Origin: Ectocarpus siliculosus
Lineage: Eukaryota > Sar > Phaeophyceae > Ectocarpales > Ectocarpaceae
Length of the DNA stretch: 64,000 bases
Direction: 5' to 3'
NCBI GenBank assembly: GCA_000310025.1
Contig: FN649751.1
Span: 6,146,871 to 6,210,870, forward strand
Shown here: in pieces, positions 47,925 through 59,462 of the stretch
Numbering within the stretch: position 1 is the stretch's first letter
Layout of the letters: every line of letters begins with the position of its first letter
Notes under the pieces: generated by a model
What the model saw: the letters and a program-made list of their open reading frames with translations, nothing else
What the model was told of the DNA's origin: nothing
Database searches by the model: none
Position numbers and translations under genes: made by a program

Positions 47925-48571
47925 GTTAAGATGTACCGCATATCCATTACGCTACAAGTCAGCGCTAGTGGACATGCTGTACATCTTAACAAAAGTACGA
48001 CCGGGGTTCGAATCCCCCTGGGACCACTTGTGACGCCTTTTTTCCGGAAAAGTCTGGGATAGGCCTGAAAGACGGTGTACATTCCAGTCGTTCAAGTGTA
48101 GACACGTACTCCCGCCCTGTAAGTCGATGAACCGCATGGGGGCAGCGCTGGTCACAGACAGGGATTACAACCCTGGGGTTTACCGAGGTCCAAGCTCTAA
48201 CAGGCTGAAGGACCCCGGTTGTACTTTTGTTAAGATGTACAGCATATCCACTATGCTACAAGTCTCGGGTAACTGGTGTGCATCTTAACACCTTNNNNNN
48301 NNNNNNNNNNNNNNNNNNNNNNNNNNNNNNNNNNNNNNNNNNNNNNNNNNNNNNNNNNNNNNNNNNNNNNNNNNNNNNNNNNNNNNNNNNNNNNTTTCAT
48401 AGAATTGTAGCATAGTGGATATGCTGTACATCTTAACAAAAGTACAACCGGGGTCCTTCAGCCTGTTAGAGCTGTTGGACCTCGGTAAACCCCAGGGTTG
48501 AAATCCTTTTGTTAAGATGTACCACATATCACAGTGACTTGTAGCATAGTGGATATGCTGTACATCTTAAC
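47925..48571. repeat. tRNA-like inverted-repeat units around an assembly gap
   Basis: GTTAAGATGTAC and its complement GTACATCTTAAC bracket hairpin units at 47925-47990, 48229-48289 and 48511-48571. A half unit lies at 48401-48437. The strand around 47960 reads AGCGCTAGTGGACATGC followed by GGGGTTCGAATCCCC (about 48003-48017), resembling RNA polymerase III A and B boxes. The acceptor-stem halves do not pair, so this is not called a tRNA gene. Sequence 48164-48260 is repeated inverted at 48401-48505, forming a large palindrome centred on the gap. Confidence 0.75.
48295..48394. other. Assembly gap of exactly 100 N
   Basis: One hundred ambiguous bases at the centre of the palindrome. The round number suggests a gap of unknown true size. 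Confidence 0.98.
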
Positions 48572-48873
48572 ACCTTGTTTCCGATGTCTTTCGTTCTTTC
48601 ATCCCTTTTTGACCGGGTGTATCCCGGTAAATTGGCCTTGTTTCCTTTGTTGTTCTTCTTTCTTTTCGTTTGGGTAGAGAAACAAATCGCGCCTTGGAGG
48701 AAAATTTTATGGTGTCCAATATTTATTTATTTTCTTTGAAAGGCGTACCCCCCCCTTTGGTGGGGCAGTTGGCTTGTGACCACGGAAGGTGTCCGCGTCA
48801 GTTGGACTGTTACAGTATAGTACGGACATTAGAAAGTACTGAGCGGAGACCGGAACAGTTTTAATTGTGAAGA

Positions 48874-48880
48874 CAACAGC

Positions 48881-48940
<60 letters not shown>
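48874..48940. repeat. (CAA)n microsatellite
   Basis: About 22 CAA/ACA units without obvious interruption. It is the complement of the GTT tract heading the dispersed repeat at 36689. Confidence 0.97.
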
Positions 48941-49396
48941 CCGGGGTAACGCACAACAAGACTTTGCGCTAACTCAAAGGTGGATGTTCCCTCAAATTAC
49001 GCACGAGCAAGCGCTTTCCACCACCAAGTTCAAATGCGGCGTAACACACACCGGTACAGTCCACCCTCTACACTACAGCAGTATGTGCATGTTGAAGTTG
49101 CTGCCGCCGGTCCATGTATTTCTCTTGCAGTCTTGCAATGGTAGCAGTGGCAAACTGAAGGTGTACCGTAAATCTCCATGTTTCCCCACCCCGCCCCATT
49201 AGCCCCACCCCCCTACTTTCCCCCCCAGATGCACTTTGTATGCACTAGGCCTGCTGTGTTGTAGGCCTGCTGTGTTGCATCACACACGCAGTCTAATATG
49301 TAGTCTATGCTCCGCAGCCTACACATCTGCAACAGTCTACATACAAGAGGCTGGCAGTGAACCAGCGCCCATAAAATCAAACAAATATCATCCAAC

Positions 49397-50032
49397 CTAA
49401 CCTTCTGGTATGCAATACCTGGTTTCGCAGAGCACATGTCGTTCGCCGGACCTATCTTCGACCTGCCAGAGGGCGTGGTCATCCCCTAGCTGTAGCAAGG
49501 GTTGAACCACGGCAAACTCCAGAACAGGACGAGGCCCTTCATCTATGGTGTCCCCTCCTGGCTCCAGACTCAAAGACCATAGCGCAGGGAGTGGTTCCTC
49601 ATACGGCAAGTCTTCTCGCATAGTTTATTCCTCTAATACACGGTAGCTTGTGCCGGGAAGCACTGCTTCCATCCGGGAGCGCGTTCTCCAACCTCCAGTT
49701 CAGACGGCTGTCGCTCTGTCGCGCTCTTGAACTCTTGAACATCTACGATGACTTGAACATCTACGATGACTTGAACAGATGAACATCTACGACGCAGACT
49801 ATTCGATGATCTACAACTGCTGTTGAGCAGATCTACGGTTTGGTTCAAAATTCAAAAAGGATGTCGCTCGCCATCTCTTGTCCTCACTCCTCGGCGAAGA
49901 CGTACCTCTCCTTTCGGCTAGTTCTCCTGATCTCCTGGTGGGTTCCGCAATGATTGAGGCTTGTTCCGCTCCTGTGCTCCGAAACGTGCGATTTATTGAT
50001 ATTTGAGCAAAGTGCCCTAGTTTTGGAAGCAA
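49397..50032 (-). CDS. Possible small ORFs of an unrecognised element
   Basis: Minus-strand frames at 50032-49811, 49848-49633 and 49621-49397 look moderately protein-like: an Arg/Ser-rich start, then ERQPSELEVGERAPGW, then EEPLPALWSLSLEPG. The middle frame ends at a TAG about 11 bases before the ATG of the last one. A short duplication (AACATCTACGATGACTTG, near 49738-49775) interrupts them. No domain was recognised. They may be decayed remains of a transposable element. Confidence 0.3.
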
Positions 50033-50243
50033 ACTGGCACTAAGCTCGCAGTTTAGTTGGGCCGCCTACCTCAAGATTCTCCACACCACACCTCGTCGCC
50101 CGTTAGCGTTTGCTGCTGCGTGATTGCTCACCCTTTGCTCACCTCGTGCGTACAACAATAGGCTGTGTCAACAGCCAAGGCAGCACGATTGCTGTGTGGT
50201 TCCACTATTGCCGCGGTGAGGGAGCTTCCTAGCACAAGACATC

Positions 50244-53200
50244 ATGACTGAGGAGGTCTCTGCGGCAGAATCCGCCCTCCAGCGAGGAGTTTCGGTCAAG
50301 CCCGAAGTGTCTGGACAGCTGAAGGACTCTACAAATGGTACAGAGGACTCGGCTATCACAGCCTCCTACCGGCAGGGGGAGTTGATATTTCTGATGGTGA
50401 GAGCAGTTGGCGCGTTACGGCCCTTGGGAACCCTTAGATCTACATTGTAGATGGATTCTCCTTCGTATGTTTACTGCATGCACACCGGAGCATTGAATCT
50501 TTTCGAAGGGGTTGCTGGTGTATGTTCCTGGTTGCATACAAGCACTGGCTGTTCGTACATCACGAAACGAGTCGTACTTTGTTTTGCTCCTCACACCTCA
50601 CAGACAACTCCGGGTGGTGGATGCTAAGCCACCCTCTATCGAAAAGCAAGCAGTCACCATGATACCATGTCCAAGTAGCTGCTTGCCTGCCAACGTGGCC
50701 AACCCATCACAGCTGCGGAATCCGACCTCGTGCAACTGACCGTTGATGCTGCGTCCCCGGCACCTTGCACATGCTGCTCCCGTCCATCACACCGTCAGCT
50801 ACTATTGGGGTGCTTGGTGGGATTCATCGCCTTCGTGTGAGTGACAACATTCATTGAGCAAGTTGTATTGGGTGGGAAAGTGGAGTCTTCCCAGAGTCCG
50901 TACCGACGTCTGCTGTATGTACTTGTTTGAGTATTCGGACTTGTTTGAGTATACTACACTATTGTACGCATTTGAATGTCCAGAAATAGCTGTAGGTGCT
51001 TGCACAAGTAGTAGAGCGGAAGGCGCGTGGAATTAAGTTGACTTTTGCTCGAAATTCGAACCATGCTCTCGTGGTACGCGGGGGGGCTACGGTTCCGAAT
51101 GATCATTTTGTCTGTACGAAGATCGCACAGTACCTTATGTTGTATTCTGTTGCTGTGTCATCCTTTGTCGCGTTTGTCTGTGTGTATACTTCCGCGATCG
51201 TGTGCATGCATGTAAGATTGGGGAGAAATTGTCCAAGAGCCAGTTCTCGAGGGGGAGGCAATAACGAAAGATAGACTCACTCGGTCACATAGGGTAACGC
51301 CTTCGTGACCCAACCGGACACCGACTAGTATCTGTTTCTTTGATGGCCGAACATATTCTGGTGGAGTCTAGTGGTCAATCTGCACGACTTCCTAGTTGCA
51401 GTGGTTGGTTCCATTCGCTCTCCGGAGGTGTTTGTTTCCCGGGATTTATTTCCAGCAAAGTGCAGCTGAATCGATCTACATGTACAAGTAGGTCATGAGC
51501 AAACAAACTTCGGCTTTACGGTCGACGATGGAAAGGGATGGCTGAACCCTTCCCGCGAAAAAAACTTGAAAACTAAGGCGCGCACCGCAGGTGGAAAAGT
51601 GGGACAATAAAACGAACACAAAAAATGAAAAAAGCTCCTGTGTCACCTTCCTCTTGTGTGACCCCGGCTGATAAGTCAGATATATATGCCGAAAGGCCTG
51701 TAAACCGGCGTCAGGATAGATGGGACGAACACGCACGCCACCTATTCTTGGGTGCCAGTCGTCATTTTTCGGAACATGTTTTGGTGCACCAACCGGAGTT
51801 TCACAAGAGTAGTTTCCCACCTTTCCTTTTTTTCCTGGGTGCCTGCCTTCCCTTGATAACGCGACAAGGGTTAGCACTGTACCTTCCCTCTCTGTTGGGT
51901 GTACTCTCGGCTCTAGTTTTTTTTGTTTGTTTTTTTCCCTCCGGAGAAAATTAGCCCACCTAGAACCAGGTTACGAGGTCTCCAACTGAACCGCTCAGCC
52001 AATCTTGCGTGACCGAGCTTGCCGACTGTCAATCGATTAAGTAACCGACACGTTCAGAATAGTTTTCATGCTCTTCCAGCCTATTGAGTAACGGTCTGAG
52101 ATCACACATATTAGGCCCCGTTCGCAGCTCCCTTTGCCATCAACGAAGCGAGCTTCGAACTGAATCGCTCTGTGAAATAGCCACGCCATGTCTAACAAGA
52201 GTATTGGGGTGTGATATCATTGGGAGTTAGCTGTAGGCATCCCTGGTATTGCCCTTCACGAAACCTTGTGTACACTCGAAGACTGTGGAAACTGTAACTT
52301 GTAGATGGCTTTCCCTATTCCTGCTGAATTCAGCTTAGGCGCCGTCTGATGTCTTCCTCTTTTTCTGTTCTATCTGCTCGTTTCTTTTCCTGTGCCTCTT
52401 TCATCATCGCCACACCGCCTGCCCGCATGTTTCGCATCCGTTTATGTTTCTCTACCCGATCGATATCAAGATACGATGGGGCGATGGAGCTGTCCCTGAA
52501 AATTGTCTGGAAGGTGATTCCCGGATACCTTGAGAGAATAGCAGAACAAGCCGAAGACGGCCTGGCCATGCTCAGCAAGTGGGGCTTCCTCTACACTATT
52601 GCTGCCTCCATTTTCCTAGCCACGGCTGCGGGAGCGAGCATCAAGTTCCTGGGCTTCCCCGGCGATCTCCCGGATGTCGTCCATTGCGTCCACGAGCTTG
52701 GATACGTCCCGATGTGCCAAACACTACCGATGGTGAGAGCAGCTGTAAGGTCTTTGGTAGATGCTGGTGCGGCGGAAGAGGAGCACCAAGGATCTACGAA
52801 TGATGTTCCTGCCGAATAGGATCCAATCAGGGCCAAGCACATCCTTGGTTATCCTGAGTCTGTTCTCTGCAGTCACTTTCCCATTCCTCCTCCTGCTTCA
52901 CTCTCAGATTTGCTGCAGCCTTTTCAGCATTGCGGCCGGTGGTTCGCTGGGGCCAGAAGCTCCGCTCGTGGCCGTATCAGCATCAGTGTCGGGATACATA
53001 TCAATGCACTACTTCAATCATGACATGGTCATGGTTCGGAAGTGTACCATTATCGGCATGTCTGCGGGACTCAGCGCTTTTTTTGGCGTTCAGCTCGGCG
53101 GTAAGAGCATGTGTCTGAATGTGTCCGTATCAGTAGGGGATGGTCAATGGTAGCACTGCGTTGTTCTCTTGTCCCATACGTACAATGAAATCGGTGTCCG

Positions 53201-55440
53201 CCTTGTGTTTTTTTTTCGATGCCATTTTTGCTTGGACGCGTTTAAAACCTGGCCGACTACAACCATCCTACATCTGCACATGAGTTTACTTTTCCTTTGG
53301 AAGCCGCGCGCCAGAATGCAGTGAAATAGCGATGGTGCAAACAGACGCTCGCATCCATGGGCATTCTTGTCGGCATATATGCCGGGTAGTATACTGCGTG
53401 CCCTGCCAATCCAAATGCGCCATTCGCAATTTTCGGGGATCACCACAGTTGCACCGGTCGTTCCTCTTCTGTCGCATGTCCACGTCTTCTGCTCAACGTC
53501 TGTCCCGAGCACCGGTTTTCCCTCTCTTGCCGTCCCTGTGCTGCATTTGCTACTATCTTGATGGGTTGCCTCCCAGGAGCTTTGTTTGCCCTGGAGGTTC
53601 TCCACACTATGGGGATGCAGTTCTTTGACGTGGCCGTCTACGCGATCGGGTCGGGCGGTGTATGCTTGGCGGTCTACCGTGGCCTCCAGGGAGATGAGTT
53701 TGGCGTGATTTGGAGCTTTCCCGATGCGCCGCAAAGCACTGCGACGGAGGTTATCGGCGGGGCCATTGTCGGCGCGATCGCGGGCGGCGTGGGGATCGCG
53801 TTCCGAAGGTGCGTAGGGGGCACGTTTCGAGTCGAATATTTCGCTGCTTTCGCCGCTTTGCCGTCACCCTTGCTACAGCAGCGCAAGCAACAAGCCAGAA
53901 GATGGTGCTTGTCAAGAGTGCAAATTTTTCCACAACCCGACGGGTGCTCTGTTCTTCTGTTTGGGCGTGTCCCCTTCTTAGCATCAACGATCTGATTGAC
54001 GCGGCACACGTGCGAAGCTGCCTTACCAGATTCGAAGATGCCTACTGATGACCAATAGTCCTCGCTTAAACAACGTTACCTTGGGCCGACTCCCGGTCTT
54101 CCCGGTGATGGCCATTCCCCCCTCTCGTCGACACTCTTCCAGCGTGTTCCGAAAAATTGGCAAGGGGGTGAGCATCCTTGGCCTTGGCCACTTCGAGGAC
54201 ACCGAGTCGCCCATCATCCTGTGCGCGTTGGGCGGGCTGTGCGTGTCTGTGTTGGGCGTTCTGGTGCCACCGTCCATGTTCTGGGCCGAGTTCGAGATCG
54301 GCTCAATCGCCGAGCCAGGCAAGCCTCTGCCCCACATCTGGCCGCAGGTGAACACGGGGTTGAAGCGCACCCTCGTGCATACGTTGCGAGCCCGTTGTGA
54401 AACTGCGCCCGCTGCAGGCCCAACGACTTATCATATGCAAGGTGCGCCAATCTGAGCATCTACTATTTTCATTTGAACCTATCGGCATTCACCACCGCCA
54501 TCGATGTTCTCTTCTTTCAGGGAGGCGTTTTCTATGGTCTCGAGCGATATCCGTGGGAGTCGGGCGCAATGTACTTGCTCGTCGGTCTGATTAAGCTGCT
54601 GGCCATCGCCTTCACCGTGCAATCAGGCTTCCGGGTACGTGGATCGCTCTAGAGAGGGAACGAATCAATCGAGCACGCGAGTTGAGAAACGAATAAGAAA
54701 ACCAACCTCCCCAGAAAAACTACATTGAAGGTCGTGCTCTTGCGTGACATATTTTAGGCGTCAATGGCGACCAATTGTTACAATAAGTTCCTCAAATATT
54801 TCCTCAAAATAATGCCGTAGAAGTCGTTGATCTTGTGGGTGGAACTTCGTAGAAGGCAACCCCTTTCGCCCGTCGTGCGCACGCATGGCTCCAAACCCAT
54901 CTTGAGCATTGTTGTATTCTGTACCCCGCATGTTCCTACCTGTCTCCAATTCGCTTCTCAGTATTGTGCGAACAATGTACTCGAGCGTGGGACGTTTGTT
55001 TCTCCTCTCCCCCACGAAATACCAATGTACACCTGTTGCGCTTTTCTGTGGGACACGCAGGGGGGCTTCATCTTCCCGCTCTTCTTCGCTGGGGCTTCGT
55101 TCGGCCGCGCCCTCCTGTCGATTACGGACGACGTCCTAGCTCCTGGTTTGGTGGCTGCAAGCCCGGCCCTCCTGTGCATGTGCTTCGCGGCGGGACTCAA
55201 CGTGGCAGTGACACGGACGCCGTTTGCGTCGCCGCTGATCCTTGCCATTCTCTCGGGGCAGCCCAACGTCATGGCCCCGGCCCTGTGCGCGGCTCTCGCC
55301 TCCCTCTTCGTCACCCGGTCATCCAAGTTCATCGGGCCACAGAAGGACCGCGCGGATCTCCAGTTCATCGGCGACCTCCAGCCGCTCGAGCTACCGCCTC
55401 CACGATCCGCCTCTTCGGCATCTCAACCGTTTGTCCGCTC
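50244..55440 (+). repeat. CLC segmental duplication, unit 1
   Basis: This unit and 55700-59462 share gene structure and most exon sequence. The 262-nt exon differs at only about five positions by eye (52471-52732 against 56495-56756). Introns have largely diverged. Unit 1 has a much longer second intron (1634 against 366 bp) that contains a copy of the repeat also found at 61025. Confidence 0.88.
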
Positions 55441-58400
55441 TGTGTGTAAGCGCCCCGGTGTTGCGTCTAGCGCTAACGGTAACGGCAGCACCGTCAGGCA
55501 GGACGAGGAGACGGGCTCGTTGAAAGGTGTCGGCGCCAGTGCCGGAGGGTACAACGCGCTCTCGATTCAGAATACAATTAGCGTCGAGGACCCTCTACCG
55601 GATGATCCCGTGAGGTCCGAAGGGTCGATGTTCGGAAAGAAAGAGACTGCAATGAGAGAGTCGCAGGAGGAAGAGGAGAAGGAGGAAGAGGAGGAGCCCA
55701 TCACGGCGTCATATCGGCAAGGAGAACTGATCAAGATGATGGTGAGGAAACCTATTGACGGCACGGTCGAGTGTTTGGCGAACATGTTGTTCGTGGTTTT
55801 AAAAGGCTTGGAGATTGACCGAGAGTAGTTCCCCTTGACAGGAGTGGAAGTATGGAAATGCGGGAGAGGGCTAACAGGATCCCAACCGCCACATTAACGA
55901 AATCATGCACATTGTCCCAGGAGCAGCACTTCCACTATCAATCATCATTGTAATCATCGATGCTCCCACCTCAAGTGATACGTGGCAAAAACTAACTCCG
56001 GCATGTGCCATCTGCTGCCTCCCCACACTGTCGGCGCATCACTACCAATCGTCCCAAACATCTCATCACGGTCTGTGCGGCCATCTCCAGATCCTGTTCG
56101 GGTTCTTGGTGGGACTCGTCGCCTTCTTGTAAGTTGGACCTTTCGGCGGTTGCCAAGGCAGATGCCTCTTTCGTAGCTTTCGGGATATATTTTACGGATG
56201 AATCTAGCTTCCATCCTCGTGTTTGTGTGAGATAGCGTGCCCTCGAGTACTGTGCTCTATTGTATATGAGCTCAAGGGTCCAAGAACCTGCGCAACAGTG
56301 ATGCCTGGGGCCCTGCGTAAGCGTGGAGCTAGCGACAGCACCTGTGCGTATCTTATACGTTTATGCTCAATATTTTCTACTCTTCGGGGGGGCGGTCCCC
56401 GAACGTTGCCCAAAGGCTGTGTTTTGTTTGTCCACGTTGCCTTTGCCACGAATTTTGAATTCCATCTTCTCCGTGCACATCCCCCCACATCAAGGTACGA
56501 TGGGGCGATGGAGCTGTCGCTGAAAATTGTCTGGAAGGTGATTCCCGGATACCTTGAGAGAATAGCAGAACAAGCCGAAGACGGCCTGGCCATGCTCAGC
56601 AAGTGGGGCTTCCTCTACACTATTGCTGCCTCCATTTTCCTAGCCACGGCTGCGGGAGCGAGCATAAAGTTCCTGGGCTTCCCCGGCGATCTCCCGGATG
56701 TCGTCCATTGCGTCCACGAGCTTGGATACGTTCCGATGCGCCAAACACTACCGATGGTGAGTTGGCGTATGAACAAGGAGCGTTTCAGCTTCAACCTGGC
56801 CCCAGGAAGTGCCTTACACGGGATTTTTCGCCGTCAAGCAATTTACCGGTTGCTGTTTTTCATATAGTTGACTGTTGCCCACTTCCTCCTTCTTCTATCC
56901 GCCCTGATCCTCAGATTTGCTGCAGCCTTTTCAGCATTGCGGCCGGTGGTTCGCTGGGGCCAGAAGCTCCCCTCGTGGCCGTGTCGGCGTCAGTATCGGG
57001 GTACATATCCATGTACTACTTCAGGCATGACATAGTGATGGTTCGGAAGTGCACCATTATCGGCATGTCTGCGGGACTCAGCGCTTTTTTTGGCGTTCAG
57101 CTCGGCGGTGAGGGCACGAATCCACTATATGTGTAGCAGCAGCGGATAATAGCGTCAACGTGGTAGTGTCCCGCAACGACCACCGTTGAATGGTGAAAGC
57201 AAGGGCATGGAATGTCCTGGACGAAAGCACGCACACACACAGGGTGTGGATCGTGTGGTATATACCACCTTGTCGCCTGGACCGCTGCCATGGGTTTGCG
57301 GCAACTGGTCATGTCTTGTCCCCCCGAGGACAGAATCCAGGGACAAACCCGAGAACCAATGCAACGTGACCATGACGCAGCTGCGACCGGAAAACCTCAT
57401 GCGGAAACAGGAATTGACTTACTAGACAAAGATCCACTGACACATGAGAATACTCGGTATACCTTTTGGCTTGTGCTTCGCTCACCCCTACCTCATTCTC
57501 GATATGCAACGTCGTTTCCAGGCGCTTTGTTTGCCCTCGAGGTTCTCCACACCATGGGAATGCAGTTCTTTGACGTGGCCGTCTACGCGATCGGGTCGGG
57601 CGGCGTGTGCTTGGCCGTCTACCGCGGTCTCCAGGGAGAGGAATTCGGCCAGATTTGGCCTTTTCCTGAATCGCCGCTTAGCAGTGCGACGGAGGTTATC
57701 CTCGGGGCGGTTGTCGGCGCGATGGCGGGTGGCGTTGGAATCGCATTCCGAAGGTGTGCATTCTGTAGTTTTTTCGAGTTTCACGCGTGGCAGCTTTGTC
57801 GCCACCTCCGACACAAAAGTGACAGTGGATTGCGTCATGCTGCGCGTAGCCCGATCACCACTGACCATCAAAGCATCTGACGTACTTGCATCTGTTGTCG
57901 TCGGACTCGACATGAAAAACGTTGGCCTGACCACCCGATTGAACGCGTTTGCGATACTCAATGGGGAACGAAAAACTGCTCGCTCTGTTTCTCTGAAATG
58001 AATAGACCTTTGTGGGCCTTCTGCTGGGTGAACGAGTACTTGTAGTACCGTGGAAAAACCCGCCCTTCCGTCGTGCGCTAATAAATTCTGCATACATAGA
58101 AACACATCGCGGGTTCTTAGAACAACTTGCTGGATTTTTCCTAACATCTAAATTACCGCAACCTACTCGTCTTCACACCATCGGTTCCACTCGCGCCCTC
58201 CCTTCGCTGTTGCATCACCCTTCCAGAGTGTTCCGAAAAATAGGCGAAGGGGTAAGCATCCTCGGCCTTGGCCACTTCGAGGACACCAAGTCACCGATCA
58301 TTCTGTGCGCGTTGGGCGGGCTGTGCGTGTCCGCGTTGGGTGTTCTGGTGCCACCGTCCATGTTCTGGGGTGAGTTCGAGATCGCCTCGATCGCCGAGCC

Positions 58401-59462
58401 AGGCAAAGACCTGCCCCACATCTGGCCGCAGGTGAAAAAAAGGCGTGAAGGACAACCTTATACAATAATCTCTTTCGCCCCCGTGCCTATCTTTGCACAC
58501 CGCTGGTTCTGTGGCCTCGTTTTCAAAATGACACCGGCTCATGAACACCCTCGGTTTTCTCGGAGTGCAGGGAGGAGTCTTCTATGGTCTCGAGCGATAT
58601 CAGTGGGAGTCGGGCCCAATGTACTTGCTCGTCGGTCTGGTCAAGCTGCTGGCCATCGCGTGCACCGTGCAATCAGGCTTTCGGGTAAGTGGGTTGCGCT
58701 ACATAGGGAATAAATCAAATCACCATGTCTCGGGGGAGGTGCACAACCCATGAGGGTACCGTACACTGGTTGACAAGGAGATGCCAAGAATATTCTCCCA
58801 GGTTTTCATTTCTACACCCTCCACTCCAGCTCGAACCTCTTATGAGCTTGGCCATTTCTTTGCCCCGACTCGACAACCATCGATTCGTCCCTGTCTTGCT
58901 GCTCTTACAGGGGGGCTTCATCTTCCCGCTCTTCTTCGCTGGGGCTTCGTTCGGCCGCGCCCTCCTGTCGATTACGGACGACGTCCTGGCTCCTGGTTTG
59001 GTAACTGCGAGCCCCGCCCTCCTGTGCATGTGCTTCGCGGCGGGCCTCAACGTGGCAGTGACACGGACGCCGTTTGCGTCGCCGCTGATCCTTGTCGCCC
59101 TCTCTGGGCAGCCCAACATCCTGGCCCCGGCCCTGTGCGCGGCTCTCGCCTCCCTATTCGTCACGCGGTCATCCAAGTTCATCGGGCCGCAGAGGGACCG
59201 CGCGGATCTCCAGTTTATCGGCGACCTCCAGCCGCTCGAGCTACCGCCTCCACGATCCGCCTCTTCAGCATCTTCGGTTGGTTTCCAAGAGAATTTGATC
59301 AGTCACGGGAACGGCCACGGGAACGGTCGGCGGGCGGACCCAGAGGCGGGAAAGCTGTTGACCGAGAGCGGTCCCACGAGCGAATACAGTGCGATCCCGG
59401 AGCGCTATACAGAACAGGACGTCGCTCGTGCGATAAAGGCGGCACTTCAGACAGACGCTTAG
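50244..59462 (+). CDS. Double CLC chloride-channel protein (two CLC modules in one reading frame)
   Basis: CLC proteins are homodimeric chloride channels or chloride/proton exchangers with one pore per subunit. Exons of module 1: 50244-50396, 50799-50836, 52471-52732, 52908-53100, 53577-53808, 54143-54347, 54521-54634 and 55061-55741. Module 2: 56091-56128, 56495-56756, 56915-57107, 57522-57753, 58227-58431, 58571-58684 and 58911-59462 (stop). Internal exon lengths are identical in both (38, 262, 193, 232, 205, 114) and every phase matches. Exon 55061-55741 encodes the last helices of module 1, an acidic linker and ITASYRQGELI, the pre-helix motif also found in exon 1. It then splices in phase 0 into module 2 with no intervening stop. 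The total is about 1157 residues. Each module has GSLGPEAP (gating Glu region), ALEV and GGFIFP (pore). GSGIP is replaced by GFPGDLP, and CBS domains are absent. An undetected terminal exon or internal promoter could make it two genes. Confidence 0.85.
51491..51665. repeat. Dispersed repeat in CLC intron, partner at 61025-61195
   Basis: Shares the blocks CAAACTTCG, GTCGACGA(T/G)GGAAAGGGA, GGCTG(A/G)ACCCTTC, a GTGGGA word and TCCTCTTGTGTGACCC-like ends with 61025-61195, at about 75-80% identity by eye. It lies in the long second intron of CLC module 1. Confidence 0.7.
55629..59462 (+). repeat. CLC segmental duplication, unit 2
   Basis: Second CLC module. If it were a separate gene, the candidate start is the ATG at 55629 (MFGKKETAM), inside the exon that also encodes the end of module 1. 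Its own C-terminus diverges after LPPPRSASSAS and ends at 59462. Confidence 0.85.

Noticed and set aside
47894-48082. A peptide-coding frame containing SGPRGIRTPV
   Set aside because: This string is the familiar translation of an antisense T-arm (TTCGAA context), so it reflects the tRNA-like repeat rather than a gene.
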